Of a DNA stretch of 6,576 bases, positions 1-6,040 are shown piece after piece (positions within the stretch are counted from its first letter, which is position 1; every line of letters begins with the position of its first letter). Below the pieces are notes generated by a model. It was not told the origin of the DNA. It made no database searches and worked only from the letters and a program-made list of their open reading frames with translations. Source of the stretch: Candidatus Pacearchaeota archaeon (lineage in GTDB: Archaea; Nanobdellota; Nanobdellia; Pacearchaeales; GW2011-AR1); contig JAGLWP010000024.1 in assembly GCA_023133375.1 (NCBI GenBank), positions 1 to 6,576 on the forward strand, read 5' to 3'. Position numbers and translations under genes: made by a program.

Positions 1-409
1 TTTCTGGAGTTAAATAATATCTCCAAAAGATTTTTTCTTCTTTTTTGAAGGGCATAGCAAAATCTTTAATTGATCTTAAAGCCACCCTGACTGCTGGATG
101 CTGTTCAGAATCTCTTAAAATTTTTTTATTTTGAAGAAGAGTGAATGTTTCTTTTTCCTTGTTATTAAGATAATGAGCGAAATTTTCAAGCTGAGCTTCT
201 TGTCCTGAAATATAGTAAATTGGGGAGCTTCCGACTTTCATATGGCTCATTTTTATTTTTCTTTCAGATAAAAGTTCAGAAAGAAACGCTGAAGCAAATA
301 ATATACTTAATCCAGTTCCCTTTGCAATATGTACTGGCAAACTTGGACCTCTTTGTTTTAATACAAAAATAATTTTCTCTTTTATTTCTGAAGTATCTTG
401 CTGGGGCAT
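1..409 (-). CDS. putative winged-helix protein, partial (C-terminus beyond window)
   Basis: An open frame runs leftward from ATG at 409-407 and leaves the window after 136 codons without a stop. The start of the protein reads MPQQDTSEIKEKIIFVLKQR. Residues about 8-67 look like a winged helix-turn-helix: helix KEKIIFVLKQRG, a second helix (PVHIAKGTG), a recognition-type helix (FASAFLSELLSER), then a strand pair KIKMSHMKVG / SPIYYI forming the wing. The order resembles the archaeal DNA-binding pattern 'increase in ligand access, then silencing of expression by a wing', but no specific family is recognised. Residues 70-136 are charged and helical. The ATG is chosen because it is the first in frame and a TATA-like box (TTATAA, 432-437 read on this strand) lies about 26 bp upstream, which fits a leaderless transcript. 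A role as transcription regulator or nucleic-acid-binding protein is inference from the fold only. It diverges from the restriction operon. Confidence 0.75.
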   Translation of the reverse strand, partial: MPQQDTSEIKEKIIFVLKQRGPSLPVHIAKGTGLSILFASAFLSELLSERKIKMSHMKVGSSPIYYISGQEAQLENFAHYLNNKEKETFTLLQNKKILRDSEQHPAVRVALRSIKDFAMPFKKEEKIFWRYYLTPE

Positions 410-431
410 GATTGGAATAGAATTAAGGGGA

Positions 432-437
432 TTATAA
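432..437 (-). promoter_or_regulatory. TATA-like box for the leftward winged-helix gene
   Basis: On the minus strand the sequence reads AAACCTTATAATCC. The TTATAA core is centred about 25.5 bp upstream of the ATG at 409. Archaeal transcription usually starts 22-27 bp downstream of the box centre, so the transcript would start at or next to the ATG. No ribosome binding site precedes the ATG, which agrees with a leaderless mRNA. Confidence 0.5.
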
Positions 438-461
438 GGTTTTTGGGAAAGAGGGAAAGGG

Positions 462-467
462 TTAAAA
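462..467 (+). promoter_or_regulatory. TATA-like box for the restriction operon
   Basis: TTAAAA in the context GGGTTAAAAGTT is centred 26.5 bp upstream of the ATG at 491, and no ribosome binding site lies in between, so a leaderless transcript is likely. The nonamer TTAAAAGTT (462-470) recurs exactly in the endA/leuS promoter (6047-6055) at the same distance from the leuS start, which supports the call. A purine tract with a repeated GGGAAAG (445-451, 453-459) lies just upstream, where a BRE would be. An alternative box, TTATAAAT at 477-484, is too close to the ATG for this start. Confidence 0.5.
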
Positions 468-490
468 GTTGTAGATTATAAATTTAAGAT

Positions 491-3154
491 ATGGTTAGCA
501 AAGAAGAAGCGAGGGAGGAACTTCAGAAACTTATTAAGAAATATGAGAAATATAAAGAGGATAAAGATTTAATGAGAAATGAGAGGCAAGTTTGTGATAG
601 TTTGATAAGGCCTTTTTTTAGAGATGTTCTTGGGTGGGATGTTGAAGATGCTTATGAATTTAAGTCAGAATATACTCAAGGCGGAAAAAGAATGGATTAT
701 ATGGCTTGTATTGAGGGAGTAAGCCAATTTGTAGTAGAAGCAAAGGCTCCTTCTAGAGAAGTAAAAGATAACACTTCATTTTACAGACAAACAATACAAT
801 ATGCTGAATCAAAAGGAAAAGATTTTGCTGTACTAACTAATTTTAGGTACTTTATTATTTTTAGAGCAGGAATTGAAACAAGAGGGCCATTAGTAAATGA
901 AATAATAAAAATAGATTTACTCAATTTAACAGAACAAGGATTTGATTTTTTGTGGTATTTTAGTAAAGAGTTCTGGATTGAAAAAGGAGAAGAGAATCCT
1001 CTTTATTCTGTTAAAAATTTAAAAAAGAAGAGATCTCTTGATGAGGTTTTAGTTGAAGATATGTCAAAATGGAGAGAATATCTTTTAAGAAGTCTAAAAG
1101 TATTATCAAAAGGAAAATATGATTTTGAAAATGAAGAAGAATTAGAATATATCGAGGAGGAGGTGCAGAGATTTGTTGATAGATTAATATTTATATGTTA
1201 TTGTGAAGATAAGCAATTGAATGATAATGAATTAAAACCTCTTCTTCACGAATACAGAAGTAAGCACATAGGTAAAAAAACTTTTATAATCAATCAAATA
1301 AAAAAATTATTTGAAACTTATAACAAAACCTACAACAGTGATTTGTTCAAAAAAGGTTTATGTGATGAATTTGAGTTTGATGATAATATTTTGAGTGAAA
1401 TCTTAGAGGATTTAAGGGGTTATTATGAAGGTTTGCCATATGATTTCAGTGTAATTGATGCTGATATTTTGGGACGAGCTTATGAGAATTTTTTAGGTCA
1501 TATCATAACTGGGAAAAAAAGATTTAAGGAAAAGAAAGATATTGGCAAAAGGAAAAAGATGGGAATATATTACACTCCTCAGTATATAGTTAATTATATT
1601 ATCAAAAATACTGTTAAAGAATATATTAAAGATAAATCATTTGATGAAATTTTAAAAGTTAAAATTCTTGACCCTGCTTGTGGTTCTGGGAGTTTTTTAA
1701 TTAAGGTTTTTGATGTATTGGTGGAAGAAAGTAAAGCTAAATTAAAAAGGGAATTAACTTATGAAGAAAAGAAAAAATTAATGCTAAATTGTATCCATGG
1801 AGTTGATTTAGATGAAAGAGCATGCGATATAGCTAAACTTAATTTATCTTTAAAACTAGCAACAAGAAAAGAAAAGTTACCAGAACTTCACAAGAATATA
1901 CAGAATGGAAATAGCTTAATTGATGACCCTGAAGTTGCAGGAGATAAAGCATTCAAATGGGAAGAAAAGTTTCCATTTAAGTTTGATGTTGTTGTGGGGA
2001 ATCCGCCTTATGTTTTTGGAGGTGGTCAAGGTATTACTGAAAACGAAAAGAAATTTTTCAAAAAAAATTATTCTACTGCAACTAAAAAACTGAACTTATT
2101 TTCTTTATTTATTGAAAAATCGTTAAAGATATTAAAAAATAAAGGTTTATTCTCATTTATATTGCCTAATACTATCCTAAGAGTAACTTCATATGAGGAT
2201 ATCAGAAAATTAATGTTAGAAAAATCGAAAATTAACCAAATAGTTGATTTATCTACAGGAGTTTTTGAAGGAGTTACAGCTTCTACGATAATTATTGTTT
2301 TGGCGAGAGAAAGTGATGATAATAAAATAAAAATAAATAAGGTAAAAATATCTCATGGAATTGGCAAGGAATTTATTCTTAAGCCCCAAGTTGCATTTCA
2401 TAGAAAGTTGTTCATATTTGATTTACGTTTTAATGAAAAGGAAAATAAAATAATAGAAAAAATGAAAAGGAATTCTATTAAATTAGGTGATATTTGCAAA
2501 GAAATGATTTTTGGGGTAGTAATAACAAAAAATAAAAGAGAAGTTATCTTTAATAAAAAGATAGATATTAGATATAAAAAATTTCTAGAAGGAAAAGATA
2601 TAGATAGATATTTAATAAAATTTTCAGATAAATATCTTTTATATGAAAAACCAAAACTTCATAGAGCCAGAACCCCTGATATCTTTGAAGTAGATGAGAA
2701 AATTTTAGTTCAAAGAATAAGTGGAGGAAAGAGACCTCTGAAAGCTGCTTATGATTCTGAGCAATACTATGATAAGGAATCGATAAATAACATTATATTA
2801 CAAGATAAGAACTATGACCCCAAATTTATTATGGCATTAATTAATTCTTCTCTTATTAATTGGTATTATTCTATTAAATTTACAAATGTTTCTACTCTCA
2901 CAGTTAATGTGTCAAAAGCATATTTAGGAGAAATTCCAATAAAGCAAATTTCCAAAAAAGAGCAAACATTGATAATAAAATTTGTAAGTCAAATGCTTGA
3001 ACTCCAAAAGAAATTCCACGACGAAAAAACATTAAGAAAGGATAAACTCAAAGAAGAAATAGAAAAAACAGATGGACAAATAGACCAAGAAGTGTATAAG
3101 TTATATGGATTAACAAACGAGGAGATTAAGATTGTTGAGGAAAGTTTGAGATGA
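491..3154 (+). CDS. type IIG-like restriction-modification enzyme (nuclease + N6-adenine methyltransferase + specificity)
   Basis: At 887 residues this one polypeptide probably both cleaves and methylates DNA, as in the Eco57I/type IIG class. Residues about 30-130 form a PD-(D/E)XK nuclease: D69 in KRMDY, then E83-A-K85 in FVVEAKAP, with E31 a possible helix-A acidic residue. A helical linker spans about 170-350. The methyltransferase core follows: YTPQYIV (motif X, about 361-367), DPACGSG (motif I, 394-400, S-adenosylmethionine binding), GVDLDERACDIAKLNLSL (437-454), and NPPY (motif IV, 504-507, typical of N6-adenine or N4-cytosine methylation; adenine favoured). A TaqI-like specificity region shows FLEGKDIDRY (698-707) and WYYSIKF...LGEIPI (791-817), and the tail has a charged helix with VYKLYGLTNEEI. 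All key residues are present, so it is probably active. The target sequence cannot be read from the protein. It heads the operon; its stop overlaps the next start (ATGA). A stand-alone modification role as in BREX PglX is less likely because the nuclease domain is present. Confidence 0.92.
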   Translation: MVSKEEAREELQKLIKKYEKYKEDKDLMRNERQVCDSLIRPFFRDVLGWDVEDAYEFKSEYTQGGKRMDYMACIEGVSQFVVEAKAPSREVKDNTSFYRQTIQYAESKGKDFAVLTNFRYFIIFRAGIETRGPLVNEIIKIDLLNLTEQGFDFLWYFSKEFWIEKGEENPLYSVKNLKKKRSLDEVLVEDMSKWREYLLRSLKVLSKGKYDFENEEELEYIEEEVQRFVDRLIFICYCEDKQLNDNELKPLLHEYRSKHIGKKTFIINQIKKLFETYNKTYNSDLFKKGLCDEFEFDDNILSEILEDLRGYYEGLPYDFSVIDADILGRAYENFLGHIITGKKRFKEKKDIGKRKKMGIYYTPQYIVNYIIKNTVKEYIKDKSFDEILKVKILDPACGSGSFLIKVFDVLVEESKAKLKRELTYEEKKKLMLNCIHGVDLDERACDIAKLNLSLKLATRKEKLPELHKNIQNGNSLIDDPEVAGDKAFKWEEKFPFKFDVVVGNPPYVFGGGQGITENEKKFFKKNYSTATKKLNLFSLFIEKSLKILKNKGLFSFILPNTILRVTSYEDIRKLMLEKSKINQIVDLSTGVFEGVTASTIIIVLARESDDNKIKINKVKISHGIGKEFILKPQVAFHRKLFIFDLRFNEKENKIIEKMKRNSIKLGDICKEMIFGVVITKNKREVIFNKKIDIRYKKFLEGKDIDRYLIKFSDKYLLYEKPKLHRARTPDIFEVDEKILVQRISGGKRPLKAAYDSEQYYDKESINNIILQDKNYDPKFIMALINSSLINWYYSIKFTNVSTLTVNVSKAYLGEIPIKQISKKEQTLIIKFVSQMLELQKKFHDEKTLRKDKLKEEIEKTDGQIDQEVYKLYGLTNEEIKIVEESLR

Positions 3155-3642
3155 TTGAAAGAGGTTTTTTAACAAATGTAACTAGAGAGTATTTAGAAAA
3201 TCAAAACTTTTTAATGGCGATGATAAAATGTGCGACCGATTTAGAACAGCTTCTTTTTGAAAAATTATTTTTTGAGAGAAAAATAAAGCAAAAATTAATG
3301 TCTGGGTGGACATTAAGAAAATATATTGATTGGACCATTGGTTTAGAATTAGTTGATAAAAAATACGAATCTCTTTTGAGGGAATTTAATTGGATAAGAA
3401 ATAAAATCATCCACAATAGGATGTTCATAGATACTATTATAAAAGATCGTAGAAGCAAGGAACTTATTAGAGATATAATTTTGTCTGTATGCAAGTTTCT
3501 TGATAACATGAGAGTAATTCATGATTATTCTCAAGAATTAGAAAATAATTATAGTATTTTCTTAGAGAGTTTAAGAGGAGAATATGATTTATTTCTCTCT
3601 AAAGATTATAATTTTTATATGGAGGAAGAAGAAAATGAATAG
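3151..3642 (+). CDS. HEPN-domain protein, putative RNase
   Basis: This 163-residue helical protein contains W-I-R83-N84-K-I-I-H88-N, which matches the HEPN signature R-x(4-6)-H with a polar residue directly after the arginine. In this superfamily (RnlA, PrrC/RloC, Cas13 and HEPN toxins) these residues form a metal-independent RNase site, usually in a dimer. Helices before the motif (about 15-45 and 70-82) and after it (about 102-123) fit the expected bundle. The start ATG overlaps the stop of the restriction gene (ATGA), with TTGAGG ten bases upstream, so translation is coupled. The acidic end MEEEENE lies over the ribosome binding site of the next gene. A cytotoxic or abortive-infection role is inferred from the motif and the neighbour. 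No nucleotidyltransferase (MNT) partner is adjacent, so it is not a classic HEPN/MNT pair. A non-catalytic HEPN scaffold remains possible. Confidence 0.72.
   Translation: MIERGFLTNVTREYLENQNFLMAMIKCATDLEQLLFEKLFFERKIKQKLMSGWTLRKYIDWTIGLELVDKKYESLLREFNWIRNKIIHNRMFIDTIIKDRRSKELIRDIILSVCKFLDNMRVIHDYSQELENNYSIFLESLRGEYDLFLSKDYNFYMEEEENE
3621..3625 (+). promoter_or_regulatory. ribosome binding site GGAGG that fixes the start at 3635
   Basis: GGAGG lies nine bases before ATG at 3635. The longer frame that opens at 3584 would place this site inside the gene and add a hydrophobic stretch (MIYFSLKIIIFIW) encoded by the end of the HEPN gene, which is best read as a reading-frame artefact rather than a signal peptide. 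Confidence 0.7.
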
Positions 3643-4336
3643 ATACGAAAAAGAAAAAATCAAAAGATTTAATGAATATACTTTAGAAGATTATCATAGC
3701 AGTTTGATTATTGAAGATATTGTTAAGGTAAATTTAGTTGAAAAAACAGACGGCTCTTTTACACAAATTGGGATAAGACCATTAATTAATGAGGACATTT
3801 TTATCAATCCTTCATTCTCTGAATACCTTCCTGGTGCTGGTAGAATGGTTGCAGTTGGAGAAATAGATTTTTTAATAAAAAACATTTTAGATAAAAAGGA
3901 AATAGAGAAGATAGAATTTAAAGAGGATATTAAAGAATTTCCAAAATATGTATTTGATTTTAATAACCCCATGATTCTTCTTTCAACTAAATTTTATGTA
4001 GAGATCTTTACTAAATTAATGAACAGAATTGATTATGAAGAGAAGCACCCAAGACTAGATAGGAGATACAAAATAATTTCTGTTCCTGAAAGAGTTATTG
4101 GAAACAGGATTATAATAATCCCAAAATATTCTGTATTATGGAAGAAAAAATTATTTTATAATGAGTTCACAGATAAAAAAGAAAAACTTAGTGTAGAAAT
4201 TGGAACTCCTAAACCCGAAGGAAAAGTAGATGTAACTATAAAGAGTTTGAATAAAATAGAATATATAGATAAGAAGGAAATTAAGATATTAGAAATTGTT
4301 GAGGAGAGTTTTGACGATGGGAAAACAAAATATTAA
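3635..4336 (+). CDS. unrecognised 233-residue protein of the restriction operon
   Basis: I do not recognise the family. The start is the ATG at 3635, set by GGAGG at 3621-3625; it overlaps the HEPN stop by eight bases (ATGAATAG). The protein is soluble-looking with no membrane segment or signal peptide. It appears mixed alpha/beta: residues 20-60 are probably strands (IIEDIVKVNLVEK, FTQIGIRPL, EDIFINP), then a Gly-rich turn YLPGAGRMVAVGEIDFL (64-80), a helix MILLSTKFYVEIFTKLMNRI (113-132), a basic stretch HPRLDRRYKI (138-147), strands around GNRIIIIPKYSVLW (156-169), and a charged C-terminal part with KLSVEIGTPKPEGKVDVTIK (184-203). No catalytic motif stands out. The order helix, strand, 'GNRIIIIP', then a two-strand end is loosely reminiscent of HK97-fold shell proteins, but this is only an impression. 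Tight coupling on both sides implies it works with the HEPN protein and the nuclease, perhaps as a neutraliser, sensor or adaptor (inference). Confidence 0.85.
   Translation: MNRYEKEKIKRFNEYTLEDYHSSLIIEDIVKVNLVEKTDGSFTQIGIRPLINEDIFINPSFSEYLPGAGRMVAVGEIDFLIKNILDKKEIEKIEFKEDIKEFPKYVFDFNNPMILLSTKFYVEIFTKLMNRIDYEEKHPRLDRRYKIISVPERVIGNRIIIIPKYSVLWKKKLFYNEFTDKKEKLSVEIGTPKPEGKVDVTIKSLNKIEYIDKKEIKILEIVEESFDDGKTKY
4301..4306 (+). promoter_or_regulatory. ribosome binding site GAGGAG that fixes the start at 4317
   Basis: GAGGAG lies ten bases before the ATG at 4317, within the end of the previous gene. A TTG at 4296 in the same frame would put this site inside the coding region, so the ATG is preferred. 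The spacing matches the other genes of the operon (nine to ten bases). Confidence 0.65.
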
Positions 4337-4961
4337 TTACGAGATTTTTGTCAAATTATGGAAAAAGGCAAATGAGGATCAAAAAGCAAAGATGTTTTAT
4401 TATTCTCTCTTTGATTTTAAATCGTTTGAAGAAGAGGCACGAATTGAAATTTTAAATAAAATTAAGGAAATTCAAAATAAATTAAACAATTTAATAAGAA
4501 GGATAGATAAAAGATTTTTTAGAAAGGTAAAGAAAGAAAAATTTGTTAAATATGCGGGAAATGATCGCTTATTAAAATATATACTTATTTACGAATTAAG
4601 AAGAAGAGGGATTAAAGTTAAATCTTGTGGTAACAATTTTCCAGATCTGATGATTGATGATAGAATCCATTTAGAGATGAAAAGACAAGTAACAACAAAA
4701 AATATGGGAGATGATTTTTGGGGGGTAGACCTCAAGGAATGTGATCAGCTTATCTTTTTAATTATGTTTCCTTTATTAGAAGAAGACAATAAAGAAAGAG
4801 TTAAAGATCTCACAAATGGATACTACTTCATAAAGAAAGCTCTTTCAAAAAAAAGAAAAACAGATTTACTTATTTGTTATCCAGATATGGATAATTTTGA
4901 AAAAATTTTAGAAAGAATTATAAATTGCATAAAGTCTCCAAATTGGTATAAAAATGAATAA
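4317..4961 (+). CDS. stand-alone PD-(D/E)XK nuclease candidate
   Basis: This 214-residue protein has an N-terminal helical half (residues about 5-75, including a likely coiled-coil ARIEILNKIKEIQNKLNNLI at 41-60) and a C-terminal half with a nuclease-like core. The core order is helix LLKYILIYELRRRG (85-98, E93), strand IKVKS, then NNFPD (P109-D110), strand LMI, D-D, strand IHLEMKRQ (E120, K122, Q124), and strand QLIFLIMF (144-151). PD-x9-E-x-K with this strand order is the PD-(D/E)XK phosphodiesterase arrangement, so a DNA or RNA nuclease is likely; the substrate is unknown. A later strand, DLLICYPD (183-190), extends the sheet. It overlaps the previous gene by 20 bases and is therefore coupled to it. 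The restriction enzyme already has its own nuclease domain, so this is an additional effector rather than the missing half of the system. It could instead have an inactive, DNA-binding role. Confidence 0.75.
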   Translation: MGKQNINYEIFVKLWKKANEDQKAKMFYYSLFDFKSFEEEARIEILNKIKEIQNKLNNLIRRIDKRFFRKVKKEKFVKYAGNDRLLKYILIYELRRRGIKVKSCGNNFPDLMIDDRIHLEMKRQVTTKNMGDDFWGVDLKECDQLIFLIMFPLLEEDNKERVKDLTNGYYFIKKALSKKRKTDLLICYPDMDNFEKILERIINCIKSPNWYKNE

Positions 4962-4988
4962 AAAACAACTAAGAAGTTTTAAGAAAAG

Positions 4989-4996
4989 TTTAAATA
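4989..4996 (+). promoter_or_regulatory. TATA-like box upstream of the Panacea-like gene
   Basis: TTTAAATA, preceded by purine-rich GAAAAG (BRE-like), is a strong match to the archaeal TATA consensus. Transcription would start near 5017-5020, leaving a leader of about 24 bases that contains GGAGG. This suggests the last gene of the cassette is expressed on its own as well as, possibly, by read-through from the operon. Confidence 0.6.
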
Positions 4997-5013
4997 ATTG
5001 GAATTCCCAATTA
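4995..5013. promoter_or_regulatory. candidate operator: inverted repeat TAATTGG-n5-CCAATTA
   Basis: Perfect 7-bp arms TAATTGG (4995-5001) and CCAATTA (5007-5013) flank the spacer AATTC. The repeat overlaps the last two bases of the TATA-like box and ends just before the expected transcription start, the usual place for an archaeal repressor site. No T-run follows, which argues against a terminator for the upstream operon. Confidence 0.5.
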
Positions 5014-5027
5014 GATTATAATAAAAA

Positions 5028-5032
5028 GGAGG
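5028..5032 (+). promoter_or_regulatory. ribosome binding site GGAGG that fixes the start at 5042
   Basis: GGAGG lies nine bases before ATG at 5042. A TTG at 5033 in the same frame directly abuts the site and is too close to be the start. Confidence 0.75.
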
Positions 5033-5041
5033 TTGATAAAA

Positions 5042-5470
5042 ATGTCTAATAAAGATGTTCTATTTTATCTTATTTCTAAGTTAGGCTCTCATTCTGAAGG
5101 AAGAAAAAAGATAATGAAAATGATGTTTTTGGTAAATCACTTTGATATTTCTAAAAATTCTTTAGTTAAAACACCTGTTCTAAATGAGGAGTTTATAATC
5201 TACCACTATGGAGTATTTAGCTTTGATGTAATGAATAATTTTTTGAATCTATCTAATGAAGGAAAAATAAAAGGAAATTTTCCAATTAAGGTTCTTTCTC
5301 AAGAATCTCCGATCGTTCCTCTTGGTATGTTTCAAAGAGTGGATGAGATTATTGATAGATTTGGAAATAAATCTGGGAAAGTTTTAGAGGTAGAAACTCT
5401 CGAAATGTTAGGACTTGATTTAGAAAAAAAGAAAGACCATTTTGGAGAATCGGTCACCAAATTTATCTAA
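5042..5470 (+). CDS. YwgA/Panacea (DUF4065-like) protein, putative antitoxin or regulator
   Basis: The 142-residue protein carries a pattern typical of the YwgA and Panacea (DUF4065) group: a helix after a basic turn, GRKKIMKMMFLVNHFD (20-35), followed by FIIYHYGVFSFDVMNNFLNL (51-70) and NEGKI (72-76), which matches the usual 'hydrophobic-Y-x-YG-x-FS-x-x-V-x-x-x-L-x-x-L-x-x-x-G-x-I' segment. Panacea domains serve as antitoxins for many unrelated toxins, and YwgA-like genes are frequent in archaea with unknown role. Assignment rests on motif shape only. The start is set by GGAGG at 5028-5032; the gene has its own TATA-like box and a possible operator, unlike the coupled genes before it. It is separated from the nuclease gene by 80 bases and converges on endA. 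An antitoxin or regulator role for the HEPN or nuclease gene is inference; an unrelated housekeeping role is possible. Confidence 0.65.
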   Translation: MSNKDVLFYLISKLGSHSEGRKKIMKMMFLVNHFDISKNSLVKTPVLNEEFIIYHYGVFSFDVMNNFLNLSNEGKIKGNFPIKVLSQESPIVPLGMFQRVDEIIDRFGNKSGKVLEVETLEMLGLDLEKKKDHFGESVTKFI

Positions 5471-5503
5471 CCCCCGCAAAAATAACTTGTAATTTAGAGA
5501 TAA
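5471..5503. other. short convergent intergenic region
   Basis: These 33 bases separate two converging genes. On the minus strand the run GTTATTTTTG (about 5477-5486) gives a T5 tract soon after the endA stop, and the plus strand meets T-rich stretches only inside endA (about 5571-5579). Archaeal terminators are T-tracts without a required hairpin, so weak termination here is possible. No stem-loop or other feature is seen. Confidence 0.3.
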
Positions 5504-6022
5504 TCAAGGCCGAATCCATTTTATTTCATAATAAGTAATGTCTCCTTCTTCGTCGACAATTGCTAAAAGTAAATTTTTTCTTGTGGAATGTGCGACCCTA
5601 TTTTTTGCAGAAAACTCATGCCATGTTAATTTTCCTGATTCATAATCTGTGAAAACAATCCATTTTGCATGTTTTGTTCCAGGTCTTGCGCCTTTTTCAT
5701 AAACTCTGAATTCTGCTCCAAATTTTAATGCTGTTTTTATTATATAACCTCTTTCTCGCAGGTCTTTGAATACAGGATATTTAATTTGAATTTTTTTGTC
5801 AAACCTTTGGAATTTTTTTAATAATTCTTTTTTTGTAATCTTTTTTTCTCTTGCAAAAATATCAAGTTTTCCTTTTTCAATTAAAAATAATGTTTCTGAA
5901 AATGAATATTGAATTTTTTCTCCGATGGGTTCACCAAAACAACTTTTTTTGTGAAGTGATTGGGCTTCAGCTGAATTTGTACTTATCACCCTCCCAACAA
6001 GATATGCTTTTATTTTTTTCAT
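5504..6022 (-). CDS. endA: tRNA-splicing endonuclease EndA (tRNA-intron lyase)
   Basis: EndA cuts introns out of precursor tRNAs at the bulge-helix-bulge, leaving 2',3'-cyclic phosphate ends for the RNA ligase. At 172 residues it is the short, one-unit archaeal form that acts as a homotetramer. The N-terminal part (about 1-80) has a small sheet and helices; the C-terminal catalytic domain begins with FKDLRERGYIIKTALKFG (85-102). The triad is visible: Y108 in FRVYEKG, H118 in GTKHAKWIV and K149 in AHSTRKNLLLAIVD, equivalent to Y115, H125 and K156 of the Methanocaldococcus enzyme. ATG at 6022 is the natural start; a TATA-like box lies 26 bp upstream with no ribosome binding site, so the mRNA is probably leaderless. 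It is transcribed divergently from leuS. All family residues are present and the gene looks intact. It is the main evidence that the window is archaeal. Confidence 0.95.
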   Translation of the reverse strand: MKKIKAYLVGRVISTNSAEAQSLHKKSCFGEPIGEKIQYSFSETLFLIEKGKLDIFAREKKITKKELLKKFQRFDKKIQIKYPVFKDLRERGYIIKTALKFGAEFRVYEKGARPGTKHAKWIVFTDYESGKLTWHEFSAKNRVAHSTRKNLLLAIVDEEGDITYYEIKWIRP

Positions 6023-6040
6023 GTTCTTACTAGTAAATCA

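Noticed and set aside
2060..2067. A8 tract inside the methyltransferase gene (and another A8 at 4847-4854) as a phase-variation switch
   Set aside because: Such tracts are common by chance in this A-rich coding sequence, both frames are intact, and the tracts encode ordinary Lys/Asn codons.
491..3154. Reading the large enzyme as BREX PglX or a type I HsdM
   Set aside because: It has its own N-terminal PD-(D/E)XK nuclease and a fused specificity region, and no BREX partner genes or HsdS/HsdR are present.
3201..3534. Two minus-strand open frames opposite the HEPN gene
   Set aside because: They lie fully opposite a well supported coupled gene, have Leu/Ser/Ile-rich composition typical of antisense frames in AT-rich DNA, and show no domain.
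3584..3634. An extended start for the 233-residue protein giving a hydrophobic N-terminus resembling a signal anchor
   Set aside because: It overlaps the end of the HEPN gene by 59 bases, and GGAGG at 3621-3625 points to the ATG at 3635.
3694..3972. Minus-strand open frame of 92 codons
   Set aside because: Antisense to the 233-residue gene, with no ribosome binding site or recognisable motif.
4995..5013. The inverted repeat as a transcription terminator for the four-gene operon
   Set aside because: It is followed by GATTATAATAAAAAGG with no T-run, and it overlaps a TATA-like box, so an operator fits better.
5851..6033. Plus-strand open frame of 60 codons inside endA
   Set aside because: Antisense to a well conserved endA; no independent support.
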